A stretch of DNA of 64,000 bases. Source: Alnus glutinosa. Taxonomy: Eukaryota > Streptophyta > Magnoliopsida > Fagales > Betulaceae. Under the pieces are notes generated by a model that ran no database searches, was not told the origin of the DNA, and saw only the letters and a list, made by a program, of their open reading frames with translations. The stretch covers positions 38,646,154 through 38,710,153 of the forward strand of contig NC_084886.1 of the NCBI RefSeq assembly GCF_958979055.1, given 5' to 3'. A program made the translations under genes and the position numbers. Below are positions 22,484 through 34,398 of this stretch, one piece after another. Each line of letters opens with the position of its first letter. Within the stretch, counting starts at the first letter, position 1.

Positions 22484-25400
22484 ATGTCGCGAAAGGGTTT
22501 GATGGAGCAAGACCTGAGTAAACTGGATGTAACAAAGCTACATCCGCTCTCACCTGAAGTTATATCTCGTCAGGCTACAATTAATATTGGTAACTTTTAT
22601 TCATTATGGAATGCCTAGACCCCCTTCACATATTGGTCATCATAGCAGCTGAGATTGATTGAAATTTCATGCACCTAGTTGGTGATTAATCATAGCTCCT
22701 AAAGTTATTTCTGAAGCTGACGATTTGCTACTAAACTTATTGTATCAGGCACAATAGGTCATGTGGCACATGGGAAGTCAACAGTTGTAAAAGCGATATC
22801 TGGTGTTCAGGTGATTTTTATTTTACAATATTGATACTGCTTGTAATTTGCAATGCATCCCTTCCTGGAAGCATTCACTGTAATTGATGTTATGAGTTAT
22901 AGTACTTCTGCTGTGTATGAATAGTAGTGGTTATTAATTTTGCATTGCTACAGAACTGTATGCTGTCCAGTAAAGGGAATGACTACCATTTAGTTAGGTT
23001 GTGGACATAGAAACCACTTCTTATCAATCTTAATTGAGCTTGTTCCAGATGGATATTAATTCTTAGCTTTTCATCAGATTGGAAATATTTGATGTTAGCT
23101 CCCTAAATCTTCCAACAGTTTTGAGTCTCTTTTAACAGTCTTGCTAGAGATTTAATTACCTTCATCTTTCTGGGGTTAGTTAAAGTTCATTGGTTAAGCA
23201 AATGTGTCTTGGCCTAGTGTTTAATTTGTAGCCACTATGAAGTGGATGCCACTGGTCAAAATTTCTTTAATTTGACTGCTGGAAACCTTAGCTTGACTGT
23301 TGTTTATCAAAGCTTGAGTTTGGATAGGAAAGAGACATAACTTGGGGCAGTTTGGATAGGAAAGAGTCATTATCTTAGCTTTTCATCAGATTGGAAATAT
23401 TTGATGTTAGCTCCCTAAATCTTTCAACAGTTTTGAGTCTCTTTTAACAGTCTTGCTAGAGATTTAGTTACCTTCATCTTTCTGGGGTTAGTTAAAGTTC
23501 ATTGGTTAAGCAAATGTGTCTTGGCCTAGTGTTTAATTTGTAGCCACTATGAAGTGGACACCACTGGTCAAAATTTCTTTAATTTGACTGCTGGAAACCT
23601 TGGCTTGACTGTTGTTTATCAAAGCTTGATTATGGATAGGAAAGAGACATTAACTTAGGTGATAGTGGAGCATAATATATTTACATTTTCCTTTGTACAA
23701 ACATTGCATGAATAAATTTTTGAAAGTGTACCTCTGTTTTGTCATTCATCTGCAGACTGTTCGTTTCAAAAATGAGTTGGAGCGCAACATTACTATCAAG
23801 CTTGGTTATGCCAATGCAAAGATCTACAAATGTGAAGAAGAACGGTGCCCTCGACCTATGTGTTATAAGTGCGTAACTATGACAGATTCATTTATATCTT
23901 CATTTAGCTAGCAGCATTTCATTAATATGTTACATTGTTGTTATAGGGCTTATGGAAGTGGGAAGGAAGATAGTCCTATGTGTGATGTTCCGGGGTTTGA
24001 AAACTGCAGGATGAAATTGTTGAGGCATGTTTCTTTTGTAGATTGCCCGGTAAGATACTGAAGTGCTTGTTATTGGCAATTAGGGTTTTATGTTAAGTCA
24101 TTTAGGTTCCTGATGTCTTGTATACATGGTATTGTAGACATTAGATACCGACATTAGTTTGTCCTTCAAATTTATGGTTGCATTGGCTTGGGAAATGTTG
24201 TATGTGGATTATTCTTTCCTTTTAAGTTCTTATTAGTAGTGTATTTATCAATTAAAATTTGCCTTTTCTTTTTTGATTTTAATTAGGGATATTCTTTTTT
24301 ACTGCATATACTTTCTAGTATTAGTCGTCCTAAATTTTGTGACTTGAAGGTCCTACTTTCAGAACTCTTGAATAGACTGGGACTCATCTATAAGAGCTTC
24401 TTTGTTGGAAGGTTTGTCTTGTATTAGATCTGACAGTGTGATTAAGAAAGAATCTGTGGAAGGCCTCATGTTTTTTTCTGTTATGATTTTCCGAGTAAAA
24501 TGCTGTCCTTGCATATTATGTTATGCTGCTAAATCTTGATGTATCTGAATTCTGGTCTTGAACTTATGTTCATATGATTGTTTCTTGACCTATTCTATAG
24601 GGTCATGATATTCTCATGGCTACAATGCTTAATGGAGCTGCAATTATGGATGGAGCTCTACTACTAATAGCTGCCAATGAAAGCTGCCCCCAACCACAAA
24701 CTTCTGAGCACTTGGCTGCTGTTGAAATTATGCGCCTTCAACACATAATAATCCTTCAAAATAAAGTAGATCTGATTCAGGAAAATGTGGCCATTAACCA
24801 GCATGAAGCAATCCAGAAGTTTATTCAGGTAAATTCTTTTGGACCATATTTGGTGCAAAAACAGCTCATTATTCAGTGTGCTGAATGGTGTTCCTTGACT
24901 TTTTGTTTATCAGGGAACTGTTGCTGATGGAGCACCAGTGGTACCAATTTCTGCACAGCTGAAGTATAATATTGATGTTGTGTGCGAGTATATTGTGAAA
25001 AAGATTCCCATTCCAGAAAGGAACTTTATATCACCTCCTAATATGATTGTTATCCGATCTTTTGATGTTAATAAGCCTGGTTTTGAGGTTGATGAGATAA
25101 GAGGTGGTGTGGCTGGTGGAAGTATTCTCAGGGTATGTTTCTTTTTTATGAATTTGTTCAAAATGGAGAACCATTTTAAGTGCTTTTCATGCTTGCTGTT
25201 GGCATATGATGTTTGATTTTTTTTTTTACATGGGTTTTCTTAGGAGTGTTGGTCTATGTTATTCCTACATAATTGGTTGAATCATGGGTGCCAAAAATGT
25301 GCTGATGGACGTGTTTGACATTGTTTCAAACAATTAATGTGACACCTCAGTCCCATTTTGGGAATATGATTAGCCCATATAGAGTGAGTGAATTATAAAT

Positions 25401-26840
25401 GAACTTATGGGTGCTAAGTCCCACATTGTTTCCTTATTAGGTGAGAATAGGCTTTATAAACAATTCTGGAGAGCTCCAATTGCAACTTGACTAGTTCTTT
25501 TGGAGTGATAGTACATATGTGGCTAGTGATTTCTCTAGGTTATTAAAAATGGTATGAAAGCAATTTAGTAATGCCACGTGGTACTGGAGCACCGCATGAT
25601 GTGGCATTAACGAGGACGTCAGGAATTTAATGGGGGGAGATTGTAACACCTTAGTCCCACTTTGGGAATATTATTAGCCCGCATAAAGTGGGTGGATTAT
25701 AAAGAGTTAATGGGTGCTAAGACCCACATAAGTTCCTTACTGGGTGAAGCTGAGGATTCTAGGGAGTTCCAATTGCAACTTGATTAATTCTTTTGGAGTA
25801 ATAGCGCGGATGCCACTAGCATTTTTCCTAGGTCAATACAATTAAATTCCTTCATAAGGCCAAAAAGCCTAACTAAACAAATATAGATTGATATATTGTG
25901 CTTATTCCTTTTGGGTTTCTATTGTCGATTCTTCTCTCTTTTTGTTTCTGCAAATTATTAATCAATTTTGCTTTAGTTTATGACTACTTGAAACATGCTG
26001 GAAAATTTATTTTTTGACCGCCTTTCACAGCGTTGGCTTGGATTACCAAGTATATTAAATCTATTGTATGTCGGTGCCTCATTTGATACTTTTATTCTTT
26101 GATAGGGTGTTTTGAAGGTAAATCAATTTATTGAGGTTCGTCCTGGGATTGTTGTTAAAGATGAGAGTGGGAACATCAGATGCACACCGATATATTCTAG
26201 AATAGTTTCATTATATGCTGAGCAAAATGAGTTGCAATTTGCTGTCCCTGGAGGTCTCATTGGGGTTGGCACAACCATGGATCCTACTTTAACTCGTGCT
26301 GATAGGTTGGTGGGTCAAGTTCTTGGGGAAGTTGGATCACTCCCTGAAGTTTTCGTTGAGCTTGAGGTAAGGGGCTAATTTGAAAGATTTTACTGGTCTC
26401 TTTGACTTTATTAAACTTGGTAGCTGTATCTACCCCACTCCCCCTTTTTTCTTTCCCTTCCTTCCCTACTGCCTTCTCTTGCACGTGTTGTTAGACATTC
26501 CTCTAATGCTGATCCTTGTGTTACTGTGATTTTGCAGGTGAACTTTTTCTTGCTGCGGAGGCTTCTCGGTGTCAGGACTAAGGGCACAGAGAGGCAGGGA
26601 AAGGTCTCTAAGCTGACCAAGCAAGAGATTTTAATGTTGAACATAGGATCTATGTCTACAGGGGCTCGAGTTGTTGCTGTAAAGAATGATTTGGCAAAGT
26701 TGCAACTCACATCGCCAGTGTGCACCAGCAGAGGGGAGAAGATTGCCCTTAGTCGACGAGTTGAGAAGCACTGGCGTCTTATTGGTTGGGGTCAGATTCA
26801 AGCTGGAACCACCCTTGATGTCCCACCCTGCCCCATTTGA
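22484..26840 (+). CDS. Eukaryotic translation initiation factor 2 subunit gamma
   Basis: Encodes the GTP-binding core subunit of eIF2, which carries initiator Met-tRNA to the 40S ribosome in the cytosol. Eight coding exons: 22484-22589, 22749-22810, 23756-23868, 23947-24049, 24601-24828, 24914-25132, 26106-26366, 26538-26840. All joins keep frame and use GT-AG, giving 464 aa, the usual plant length. Residues 39-46 are the P-loop GHVAHGKS, 126-130 DCPGH, 182-185 NKVD and 217-219 SAQ, so all GTPase signatures are present. A Cys-rich insert lies at about 84-120 and domains 2 and 3 follow. The start is [10 protein letters not shown], the normal plant N-terminus, and the end is PPCPI. A TRIM retrotransposon sits in the intron before exon 26106 and a tandem duplication in the intron before exon 23756. 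Identification is firm. Confidence 0.97.
23061..23658. repeat. Tandem duplication (312-bp period) in an eIF2 gamma intron
   Basis: TCTTAGCTTTTCATCAGATT starts at 23061 and again at 23373. The two copies run nearly unchanged through CTTGGCCTAGTGTTTAATTT and GGATAGGAAAGAGACAT, ending at about 23348 and 23658. Only a few substitutions are seen, so the duplication is fairly young. Confidence 0.92.
25338..25840 (+). mobile_element. TRIM (miniature LTR retrotransposon) in an eIF2 gamma intron
   Basis: Two LTRs of about 200-210 bp (25338-25547, TGTGACACCTCAGTCCCA..., and 25642-25840, TGTAACACCTTAGTCCCA...) enclose only about 94 bp. That core starts with TGGTATGAAAGC (25550), matching the initiator Met-tRNA primer site TGGTATCAGAGC at most positions, and ends with the polypurine tract AATGGGGGGAGAT. 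The flanks are ATTAA on both sides (25333-25337, 25841-25845). The element is in the same direction as the gene, is 503 bp long and has no coding capacity, so it moved with proteins made elsewhere. All hallmarks of a TRIM are present. Confidence 0.93.
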
Positions 26841-27544
26841 GTTAAATCCTTAAACAGGCAGAGACAAGAAAAGCCAGTTAAATCCTTAAAAGAGAATTAA
26901 GGCAGATGTGGGAAGATAGACAAATGTTGGGAACCATTTTTGTCAGGTGGAGAAGAAAGCATTGTTTGCATTGTTATCATTTGTTCTGTTTCCTTTTTCT
27001 TAATGCGATCGTCATACTTTGTGCTGATAACTTGTTTCAGTTTTGGATTAGAGTCTTAATATATGAGGCTGCTTCCTATGGCTTTAGCTTGTCTTATTCA
27101 ATGTTTTGCTTCCTGCATTGCCATTTTTAGATTGGACTGAAATTTCCTACAAATTTGCGTTTAAAAATGATACGTGTCTTTTAACATGTGAAAAGTAAAT
27201 GCGTTTTTAATAGCATTAATAAGAAAGTATGTGTTTTTCACATGTTTAAAGTACATGTCATTTTTAGAAGTTAGTTTGTTACAAACCAGTTTATAGGAAA
27301 TTTATGTCCGCTCTTTTAACAAATTGCGTGCTTTCTCTAGGTTGGACTTCATTCAGTAGTCTTCTTGCTTTACCCTATATACATTCGTTCATGTATCTGC
27401 AACAAAATTTGCTGTTTGAACATAAGGGGCGGAATGCTGGAAGATAGAAGATAATTCACTTTCTTGTCTAACACTAGTGAATTGTTATAGTTCTAAAATA
27501 ACTTATTTGAAGAGCTTGGGATAGATTCTGGCTGCTACTTATCT
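26841..27544. other. Convergent 3' flanks of eIF2 gamma and KCS
   Basis: The two genes end facing each other 704 bp apart. The stretch holds both 3' untranslated regions and no other gene. ACATGTGAAAAGTAAATGCG and its near inverse (GTGTTTTTCACATGT) at 27183-27245 form a loose inverted repeat. Confidence 0.6.
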
Positions 27545-28903
27545 TCAATTAATTTTTCCAACATTAGGTACTTCTACTGGATATGAGTAGATATCGCTCC
27601 ATGCGTTGGCAATCTCAAAGTCTGAATTGTAAACACACTTCCACACTGCGCTATTACACTTAAATCCACTCCCAAATCCGATTTGCCAGACCCTATCGCC
27701 CCTTTTCATTCTCCCTTTTGCTTCTATGTAACAGAGCTCATACCATATTGAAGAAGATGAAGTATTTCCAAATTTGTAAAGAGTCATCTTTGAAGGTTCA
27801 ACATCCTGTTTCCTTAACCCTAGGTTTTTTTCAATAGCTTGAATAACAGCTCTACCCCCTGCATGGATGCAGAAATGCTCAAAAGCTTTCTTAAAATCCG
27901 GCACGTAGGTGCTACTTCTCCGTGCATTCCACTTGATCTTCTGGCAAATAATGGACAATGCATATCTCAATTGCTCTGAAAATGGCAAAACCAGAGGCCC
28001 CAGTGCAGCAATATTTGTCTTCAGCGCATCTCCGGCGACATTTACGATGTTCTTTGATATCGACACTCCGACCATGTTCTCCGAGTCCACATCCTGAATG
28101 ACGCAGGTATGAGAAAGATCATCTTGTGCTTTGTTTGTTCGAACAAGATGTTTTAGCTCATACTTTGCTCTGCTCTTGTCTTGTTTTCGGTTAGAGAGCA
28201 ATACAGCCGCACCCCCCATCCGGAAGAGACAGTTGGTAATCAACATTGATGGATTCTTGCCGGTGTACCAGTTCAAGAGTAGAGTCTCCGTGCTAACAAT
28301 CAGAGCCAAGGAGTTCCGGTGAACTCTCAACACGTCTTTAGCAAGGTCCACTGCTATAATTCCAGCGCTACATCCCATGCCAGAGAGGTGGAAACTCATG
28401 ACATTGCTCCTCATTCTGAACTTATTGATTACAACAGCACTTAGAGATGGAGTAGGGCAAAACATGCTACTGTTTGATATCAGAATATCGATGGCTTTAG
28501 GGTTGATGTTGGTTTTCTGAAACAATTCAGTAACCGCTGAACACATTACCATTACAACCTCCTCCATAGCAAATGAGAGCGATTTTCTTGGTGAAATTCG
28601 AGTGAGGGAAGGAGGGACGCTGGTTTCTTCACTGAACCCAGATTTTTCTAGGATCTTGATCTGGAAAGCAATACTATCAGCATCCATATCACCAAGAAAG
28701 ATATTCTCTACGAACATGGACTTCGTTAGACGATACGAGTTGGGTGGCCGGTAGCAAGCGAAGTCCAATAAATAAATGGTGACTTTTCTTCTATATATAA
28801 GATAAAGGACAACTAGTCCTGCAACTACAACCATCATAAGATGGTGGGTGCTGGAGATAACGAGCTCTGGGAGGCAGGAAACGTGTCGTGGGGTCATTGC
28901 CAT
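27545..28903 (-). CDS. KCS: 3-ketoacyl-CoA synthase (FAE1/KCS type)
   Basis: Condensing enzyme of very-long-chain fatty acid elongation: joins malonyl-CoA to a long acyl-CoA in the ER membrane, feeding waxes, suberin or sphingolipids. Uninterrupted 452-codon frame. A hydrophobic segment (residues 22-37, MMVVVAGLVVLYLIYR) anchors the N-terminus, and the KCS signature DFACYRPP is at about 47-54. The thiolase-like fold follows. Catalytic residues are visible: Cys178 in GMGCSAG, His347 in HFCIHAGG and Asn380 in KFGNTSSSS. The C-terminal GFGSGFKCNSAVW block is intact. The length fits the short, intronless clade of KCS7, KCS15 and KCS21 rather than FAE1 (506 aa), which is inference from length and organisation. 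No disabling change is seen; the substrate cannot be told. Confidence 0.95.
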   Translation of the reverse strand: MAMTPRHVSCLPELVISSTHHLMMVVVAGLVVLYLIYRRKVTIYLLDFACYRPPNSYRLTKSMFVENIFLGDMDADSIAFQIKILEKSGFSEETSVPPSLTRISPRKSLSFAMEEVVMVMCSAVTELFQKTNINPKAIDILISNSSMFCPTPSLSAVVINKFRMRSNVMSFHLSGMGCSAGIIAVDLAKDVLRVHRNSLALIVSTETLLLNWYTGKNPSMLITNCLFRMGGAAVLLSNRKQDKSRAKYELKHLVRTNKAQDDLSHTCVIQDVDSENMVGVSISKNIVNVAGDALKTNIAALGPLVLPFSEQLRYALSIICQKIKWNARRSSTYVPDFKKAFEHFCIHAGGRAVIQAIEKNLGLRKQDVEPSKMTLYKFGNTSSSSIWYELCYIEAKGRMKRGDRVWQIGFGSGFKCNSAVWKCVYNSDFEIANAWSDIYSYPVEVPNVGKIN

Positions 28904-29381
28904 GGCGGGGGAGGGAGGAGGTTTAGATTTCTTTGTTGTTTTGGCTATGGGGTATAGGGTTGGGAAGATATGGGGCGTTCGTGGTGATCATGGAGCATGA
29001 TAAAGGAGGAGACAGAAAATCCCATGGGGAAAGTAAAAGGAGCGAGGAATATGATATAGGCATTGGACATCCCTTTAGTGCTTGTTTCAGGAATCAAGTT
29101 TACACACGCAAGGGCCACTTCTTTCTTTTTGTGTTTTCTTGCATTATGGGGCTGCTGCCTTCATGTTTGTTATATGATTGTAACCACAATTTGGCATCTT
29201 AACAAACTCTCATCCCAACCCTAAGTTTAAGGTAGATGTTGATGGTTTTTAGTAGGTCACACACAATCCATGCATGGAGTTTATCTTTGTTTTGCAGATT
29301 TGGGCACAAATTGCACATAGGCTGTTTTGGAGCCATATAGGAGCGGATTTGTCTACTAATATTAGTATATCAAAAGAATAG
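28904..29381. other. KCS upstream region
   Basis: Holds the KCS promoter on the minus strand. No clear TATA box or other gene was recognised. Confidence 0.5.
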
Positions 29382-29540
29382 GGACACTACAACTTTTACT
29401 ATAAAAATATTTATAAACTTAAGTGACAGTTCATAATTAACCTAAAAATTTGGCTTACCAATTTCTTTTAATTGTTTCACCAATTATGTATTGGCACATC
29501 ACTTTGTAAATGACTTTATAATAAAAATTGTAGTATCTTA
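29382..29540. repeat. Short MITE (about 160 bp)
   Basis: GACACTACAACTTTTACTAT at the left is mirrored by ATAATAAAAATTGTAGTATC at the right, with ACTTAAGTGACAG / CACTTTGTAAATGAC inside. Arms of about 50 bp with mismatches; no coding capacity. Confidence 0.65.
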
Positions 29541-29639
29541 AACATTTTTCATATCAAAATTAATAACTCACAAAATCAAATTTAAGATGAAAGCTTTGTC
29601 GCTTGAATGGTAAAGCCAAATCGAATTACCACTAGGATT

Positions 29640-30110
29640 GTACTCGAGCCGAGCCGAGTTTGGCTTGTTTGAGCTCGGCTCGAGAAGTCCATACTGTAAG
29701 CATTAAACGAAATGTTATGTTCCTTCTTCATAGAATGTATATACCAAGAATGTGAAATATAACATATACCTCCATTAGAAGATGGATTCTGCATTTTCTC
29801 AGATCTAATTCACAAAATGATGGTCATGAAATTTAATGGGCCAACTCCATTTATATATAGGGTGAGAGTTCAGGCTTTCTCAAGTCCATGGATGGGCCTA
29901 ACCAATTATGGGTCTAAAAATAAACGAAATGACTATGCTAGTCCACCCAAAAAAGAACAAATATAACAAATGTATGTGCTCAATCTCATACCAAACTTGA
30001 GATGAGCTAGAGACCTCTGCTCGACCTTGGCTCGAGGAGGTTTTCAAGAGTTCGAGCTTGGCTCGAACTCGCCAAGAAAAAACAAATGAGTCCTATCGAG
30101 CTCCATTTTT
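29640..30110. repeat. GAGCTCG-rich inverted element, probably hAT-like
   Basis: CTCGAGCCGAGCCGAGTTTG and GAGCTCGGCTCGAG at 29643-29687 face CTCGACCTTGGCTCGAGGAG and CGAGCTTGGCTCGAACTCG at 30020-30070. The ends are inverted and GC-rich against an AT-rich middle. This word pattern is typical of plant hAT MITEs; borders are not defined. Confidence 0.45.
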
Positions 30111-30744
30111 TTTATTTTTATAAAAATTATTTTTTGCAATTCTTTTCTGATACTTATTACAAGTGATGGAATTGCCAATGATTCATTGAAGGACTTTACA
30201 TAATTACATAATTCAACAACATACAGAACAACAAATACAATCAAAGGACTTTTACATTTTGAAAAAGCAAAAAACTGATGGACCAAATGGTAGCAAGCTC
30301 AGTAAATCAAGGTCATAAGCATGCCTGCAAGAAACAAAAGCCCATAAACAAAATTGATTATACATATATATATATACACACACTTATATATTTCATTGAA
30401 ATCACACCACTCCATATATTCCAACCTCTTGTACAAGTTACATCAAGTTGAAAAGAAAAAAAAAAAGGATACACTTGACTTACATATACAAGGGCACTAG
30501 TTACAAACTCAGCATTGCAATTATTTTTTAATCTCCAGATCACCAAGAGAAGGTACTCCACATGTAACGCTCCCGACAATTATACATTTTTATGACCGTA
30601 CACAAAGGCACGCACGTTTTCTGTCCAATTAATCTTGGTCCCATCATAACGTACACTAGATAAAGTAGATTTTGGTTATCCATTTTGCATAAACCATTGA
30701 GAGTGCCCTAAGTCAATATATTCTAAGGCCATGTTTATTCGGAT

Positions 30745-30891
<147 letters not shown>

Positions 30892-32061
30892 GTGAACAGA
30901 TAATTATAACATTTTAAGTTTATTCCAAAAATGCATTACAAGAAGTATTTCTAACTAAAATATATATATATATATATATTTTTTTTGTTGGAAAACAAAG
31001 TGAAAATTATCCTTCCGTGAAACATAATGAAGAGTGTTTTCTTCTTACTAGGGTAATAATGCTGAAAATATATTTTAACTCAAATATTCGCTTTTTCTCA
31101 CTTTCATACATAATATAACTGGTATTAGTATAAAATAATTATGGCTTTCTGTTTAATCCTCGTTAGTGTAATAAATACTGAAAATTGCGAAAACTTTACT
31201 TAACTCGCCTCCTAAAGTATTAGCGTTTTTGCAATCATAACCTTAAACTCTTAATTTAAGCAATGTCCAAAATGCTAAAATGTCCAAAATGCACCTTTTT
31301 TTTTTTTTTTTTTTTTTTTTTCACGTACGCCGTGGGTACCAGAATTTTCACTTTTTATTTTGTTTTGATATTATATAACATGTTGGGATATCATTTAGCT
31401 TAAAAATGTTATATTAAGCGCTCACTTTTGCATGGCTATAACTATCTAAAGTGGGACTTAACCATTTAAAACTCGTATACGATGTACCTATATTCCAACA
31501 AAATCAGCATGATTTTTTTTTTATTATTATTATTTTATTTTTATTTTTTTATGTATGAATTTCTATAAACAAAAACAAAACAAAGAATACAACACACTTT
31601 ATCAGAAAACCTACTAGAACTCTAGATGCCAACAAGGCACCTTACAAACCAAAGTAAAAAAAAGGAGTTCTAAAATATGGACACCAAATGTAGCTAACAA
31701 TCAGCCCCTACAAAAACAATCACCAGCAGCTATACAACTATGCACCCAATTCAAAACATACAAATTAGTAACAACTCTACATAACAACAAAGAGTAGAAC
31801 CAACTCAACAAACAATCAATACAATTGTCAACAAAACAAAAGACAGCAACTAAGTTGCACATCAGCTAAACTGCATATTACCACAAACTGCTGCATTTGT
31901 ATATTTTGGCCAAGCAACAACTCTGTACAGCAACAATCTGCTCCCTCTACATTCTTTGCAGCCACTTGAATCTCCAGACAGAGACCATCAAACATCTAAC
32001 AATCATAACAGGTAGGATAGCTTAAGAAAAAAAGCCAGCAAACTTGCAAGTTCCGGACACC

Positions 32062-32196
32062 TGTTGAGTATACATGTGTGAGTGTAAAATGATTGAGTCT
32101 TATATTGGAAAGATGTAAGAAGTGTGAGCGGTTAAAATAGCATAGTTGGGTCCAAACTCATAAGCTTAAGCATTTGAGTTGTGTAGTGTCTCAACA
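32062..32196. mobile_element. Small TRIM-like solo LTR within the LINE
   Basis: Starts TGTTGAGTATAC and ends GTGTCTCAACA, a perfect 7-bp terminal inverted repeat TGTTGAG/CTCAACA. Internal words (GAGTCTTATATTGGAAAGAT, GGGTCCAAACTCATAAGCTT) resemble TRIM-type LTRs. The flanks ACACC and TATTA do not match, so the insertion borders are not proven. Confidence 0.45.
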
Positions 32197-32915
32197 TATT
32201 ATATTATGGCTAGGTTCACTAAAAAGACTCCCCAATGTATCAATCTTCCTAACAAAACCAGCTCCAGCAGGCCATCCCTGCCTCAAAATCCTTAAATCAG
32301 CTACCAGCAGAAAAAGCAGACCTCTTGTTAAATTAGAATAGATGATGGAATACTCCAACTACTACAAATGGCCACATTCTCCCCATTCTTCTTAAATTGA
32401 CCATTTCCCATAATTCTGGTTCTAACCTCCCAACAAATTTTCTGCAACAAATTTTCTTCTGAGCTCAAATGGTTACCAAATTTCACATCATTCCGATGTC
32501 TCCATAAGCTGTACACTGCAGAGCCCTATGCCAATTTACAGACCACAGCTAGCCTTCAACTATTTTCCTTGCCATTCTACAATGCCTTTCCTCAAAATAT
32601 CCTCCCAATACGTAGGGGATATTTACCTGAAGAAATCTATGCATTACTTCCCTCCTGGCCTGATCCTCCTACTAAAACCACAACAAAAAATAAAGAAATG
32701 GTCATGACATTCAATAATTAAACTACTACATATCATACAATTGACATCTCCTATGAAATCCCATTTCAGCAATCAATCCCTAGTTGTAAGTCCATATCTT
32801 ATGGCTACCTATAAATGAATGCATGCTTAGGTATTGCCATTGAGAACCATAGCAATTTCCACCAATACACCCTATGATTTTGAAGCTAACCATCGGGGAA
32901 TATCATTATTGCCCC

Positions 32916-33158
32916 TATTAGAACTACTAATCTAGGAAAAAGATGAGAACAAGAAAGAGAAACGGAATTAAGATGGTTCGGCCAATGGCCTACACGTCAA
33001 AGCCTTTTGTTGGCTACATCTTTTCTTAATTCATTTGATTATATACAAGACTCTATTTATAGAGAAATATTCTGAACGTTACAAGTCTCCTCTACTTCTA
33101 CATTAACAACAATAAATATAATTTATCATCTTGTAACTCTTGTCTCAATATTTCAATA
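32916..33158 (-). mobile_element. Solo copia-like LTR (243 bp) in the LINE, GCCCC target duplication
   Basis: The segment TATTAGAAC ... TTTCAATA is flanked by GCCCC on both sides (32911-32915 and 33159-33163), and LINE sequence continues across it. On the minus strand it runs TATTGAAATATTGAG ... GTTCTAATA and carries CTCTATAAATAGAGT as a TATA box. The terminal TG and CA expected of an LTR are both TA here, presumably mutated. Confidence 0.7.
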
Positions 33159-33850
33159 GCCCCTTCCTTATCATGGTTAACTAATTGCTTTGAGTTAACC
33201 AAATTTTCAGATGTAGCCGGCAACCAATCCCGTTCTTCCCCTTTAATAACACTTGATAATTTTGCATCAAGTTTACTAGTACTCCAAGCATTGTATATAT
33301 ATAACGCGATCTGTAACCATATAGATCATAGAGAATATCATCCGGATGCCACAAGTCCAACCACAAGTAGATTCTGCTACCAATCCCCTACTTTAAACTA
33401 ACTTCAAGAATTGCTTATCAGTGTCTCTAAGTTTAAGAATTTTACGTAAGCCAACTTAAAGTAGCAGTTTGAAGAAATTTAAGTAACCAAAAACATTTCC
33501 CTTTGATCAAATTCTGATTAACCCAAGCAACCCACAAAGATCCAGAATTTGCAAATAAACTCCAAATATGCTTAAGAACATTATCCCTAGTCCAATCCTC
33601 TAGTTTGTTTTTTTTTTTTAATCCCAATCGACCTTCCCAATACCAAATCCCATGACACTTGGCTTTAATTTGCCGAGTAGGTCTCATTACCATTCCAAAT
33701 AAAACCATTAAATTTTTGCTCAATTAATCCAACCACTTTCTTTTAATTCCCTGTGAAGACGTTTCCAGGACTTGGGTTAAACAAAGTTTCATGGAGGAGC
33801 CACTATTTCTCAAGCCGATACTCTTAATTAAGTCTTAACTAATCAAGATT

Positions 33851-33854
<4 letters not shown>

Positions 33855-33923
<69 letters not shown>
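33855..33923. repeat. (TA)n microsatellite, about 69 bp
   Basis: Uninterrupted TA dinucleotides between AGAC and CGACGTGG. Confidence 0.97.
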
Positions 33924-33926
<3 letters not shown>

Positions 33927-34398
33927 CGTGGTAATCTTAAGTTATCACAAACTCTGATCACATCAAGTAACTGTCACTGTCTGCATATTCCACCCGGAAT
34001 AATAATGCCCGCAGCAGGAAGCAACTTTCTGTGGCTGGAGCGCATGAAATCATAGAAAAAATTGACAAAACCTAGTTGTGCTCTAGAGCTGGACCTCTCT
34101 ACAGCTTTTGGAATTAACGAATTAAATCTGTGCTCTAGACCTATGGACCTATCTACAACTTTTGGAGTTAATATTGAATGATCAATGATTTTGGAGAAAG
34201 ACCAAAATCAAGGGAATGGATGCTAACGAATCTAGGCAAGAGTTGGCTTTGTATATAGGAGCAAGTCCACAAAGGTGGCGTGCATGGTGAAGCTGAGCTT
34301 CATGACAAACTCTCTGATACTGAAAAGCAAAAATTGACAACAGGAAGAGTTTCATATATATCTCTCTTGACTCCATTAGTGGATACTCCAAGATTAAT

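Larger units (their letters stand above)
31514..33760 (-). mobile_element. LINE (L1-type) 3' part, degenerate, minus strand
   Basis: Minus-strand frames match the C-terminal end of plant LINE ORF2, which follows the reverse transcriptase: LWVAWVNQNLIKG (33723-33442), LWLDLWHPDDILY-like (33366-33181) and SLWRHRND (32516-32328). The order is right for a zf-RVT domain. A T-run at about 31514-31550 would be the poly(A) tail. The catalytic reverse transcriptase and endonuclease parts are absent, so the copy is 5' truncated. It is interrupted by a solo LTR (32916-33158) and by an LTR-like piece (32062-32196). The right border is approximate. Confidence 0.7.

Noticed and set aside
34267-34305. Possible miR167-like word GTGAAGCTGAGCTTCATGAC
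   Set aside because: It is a short local palindrome and departs from miR167 after eight bases; no precursor stem.
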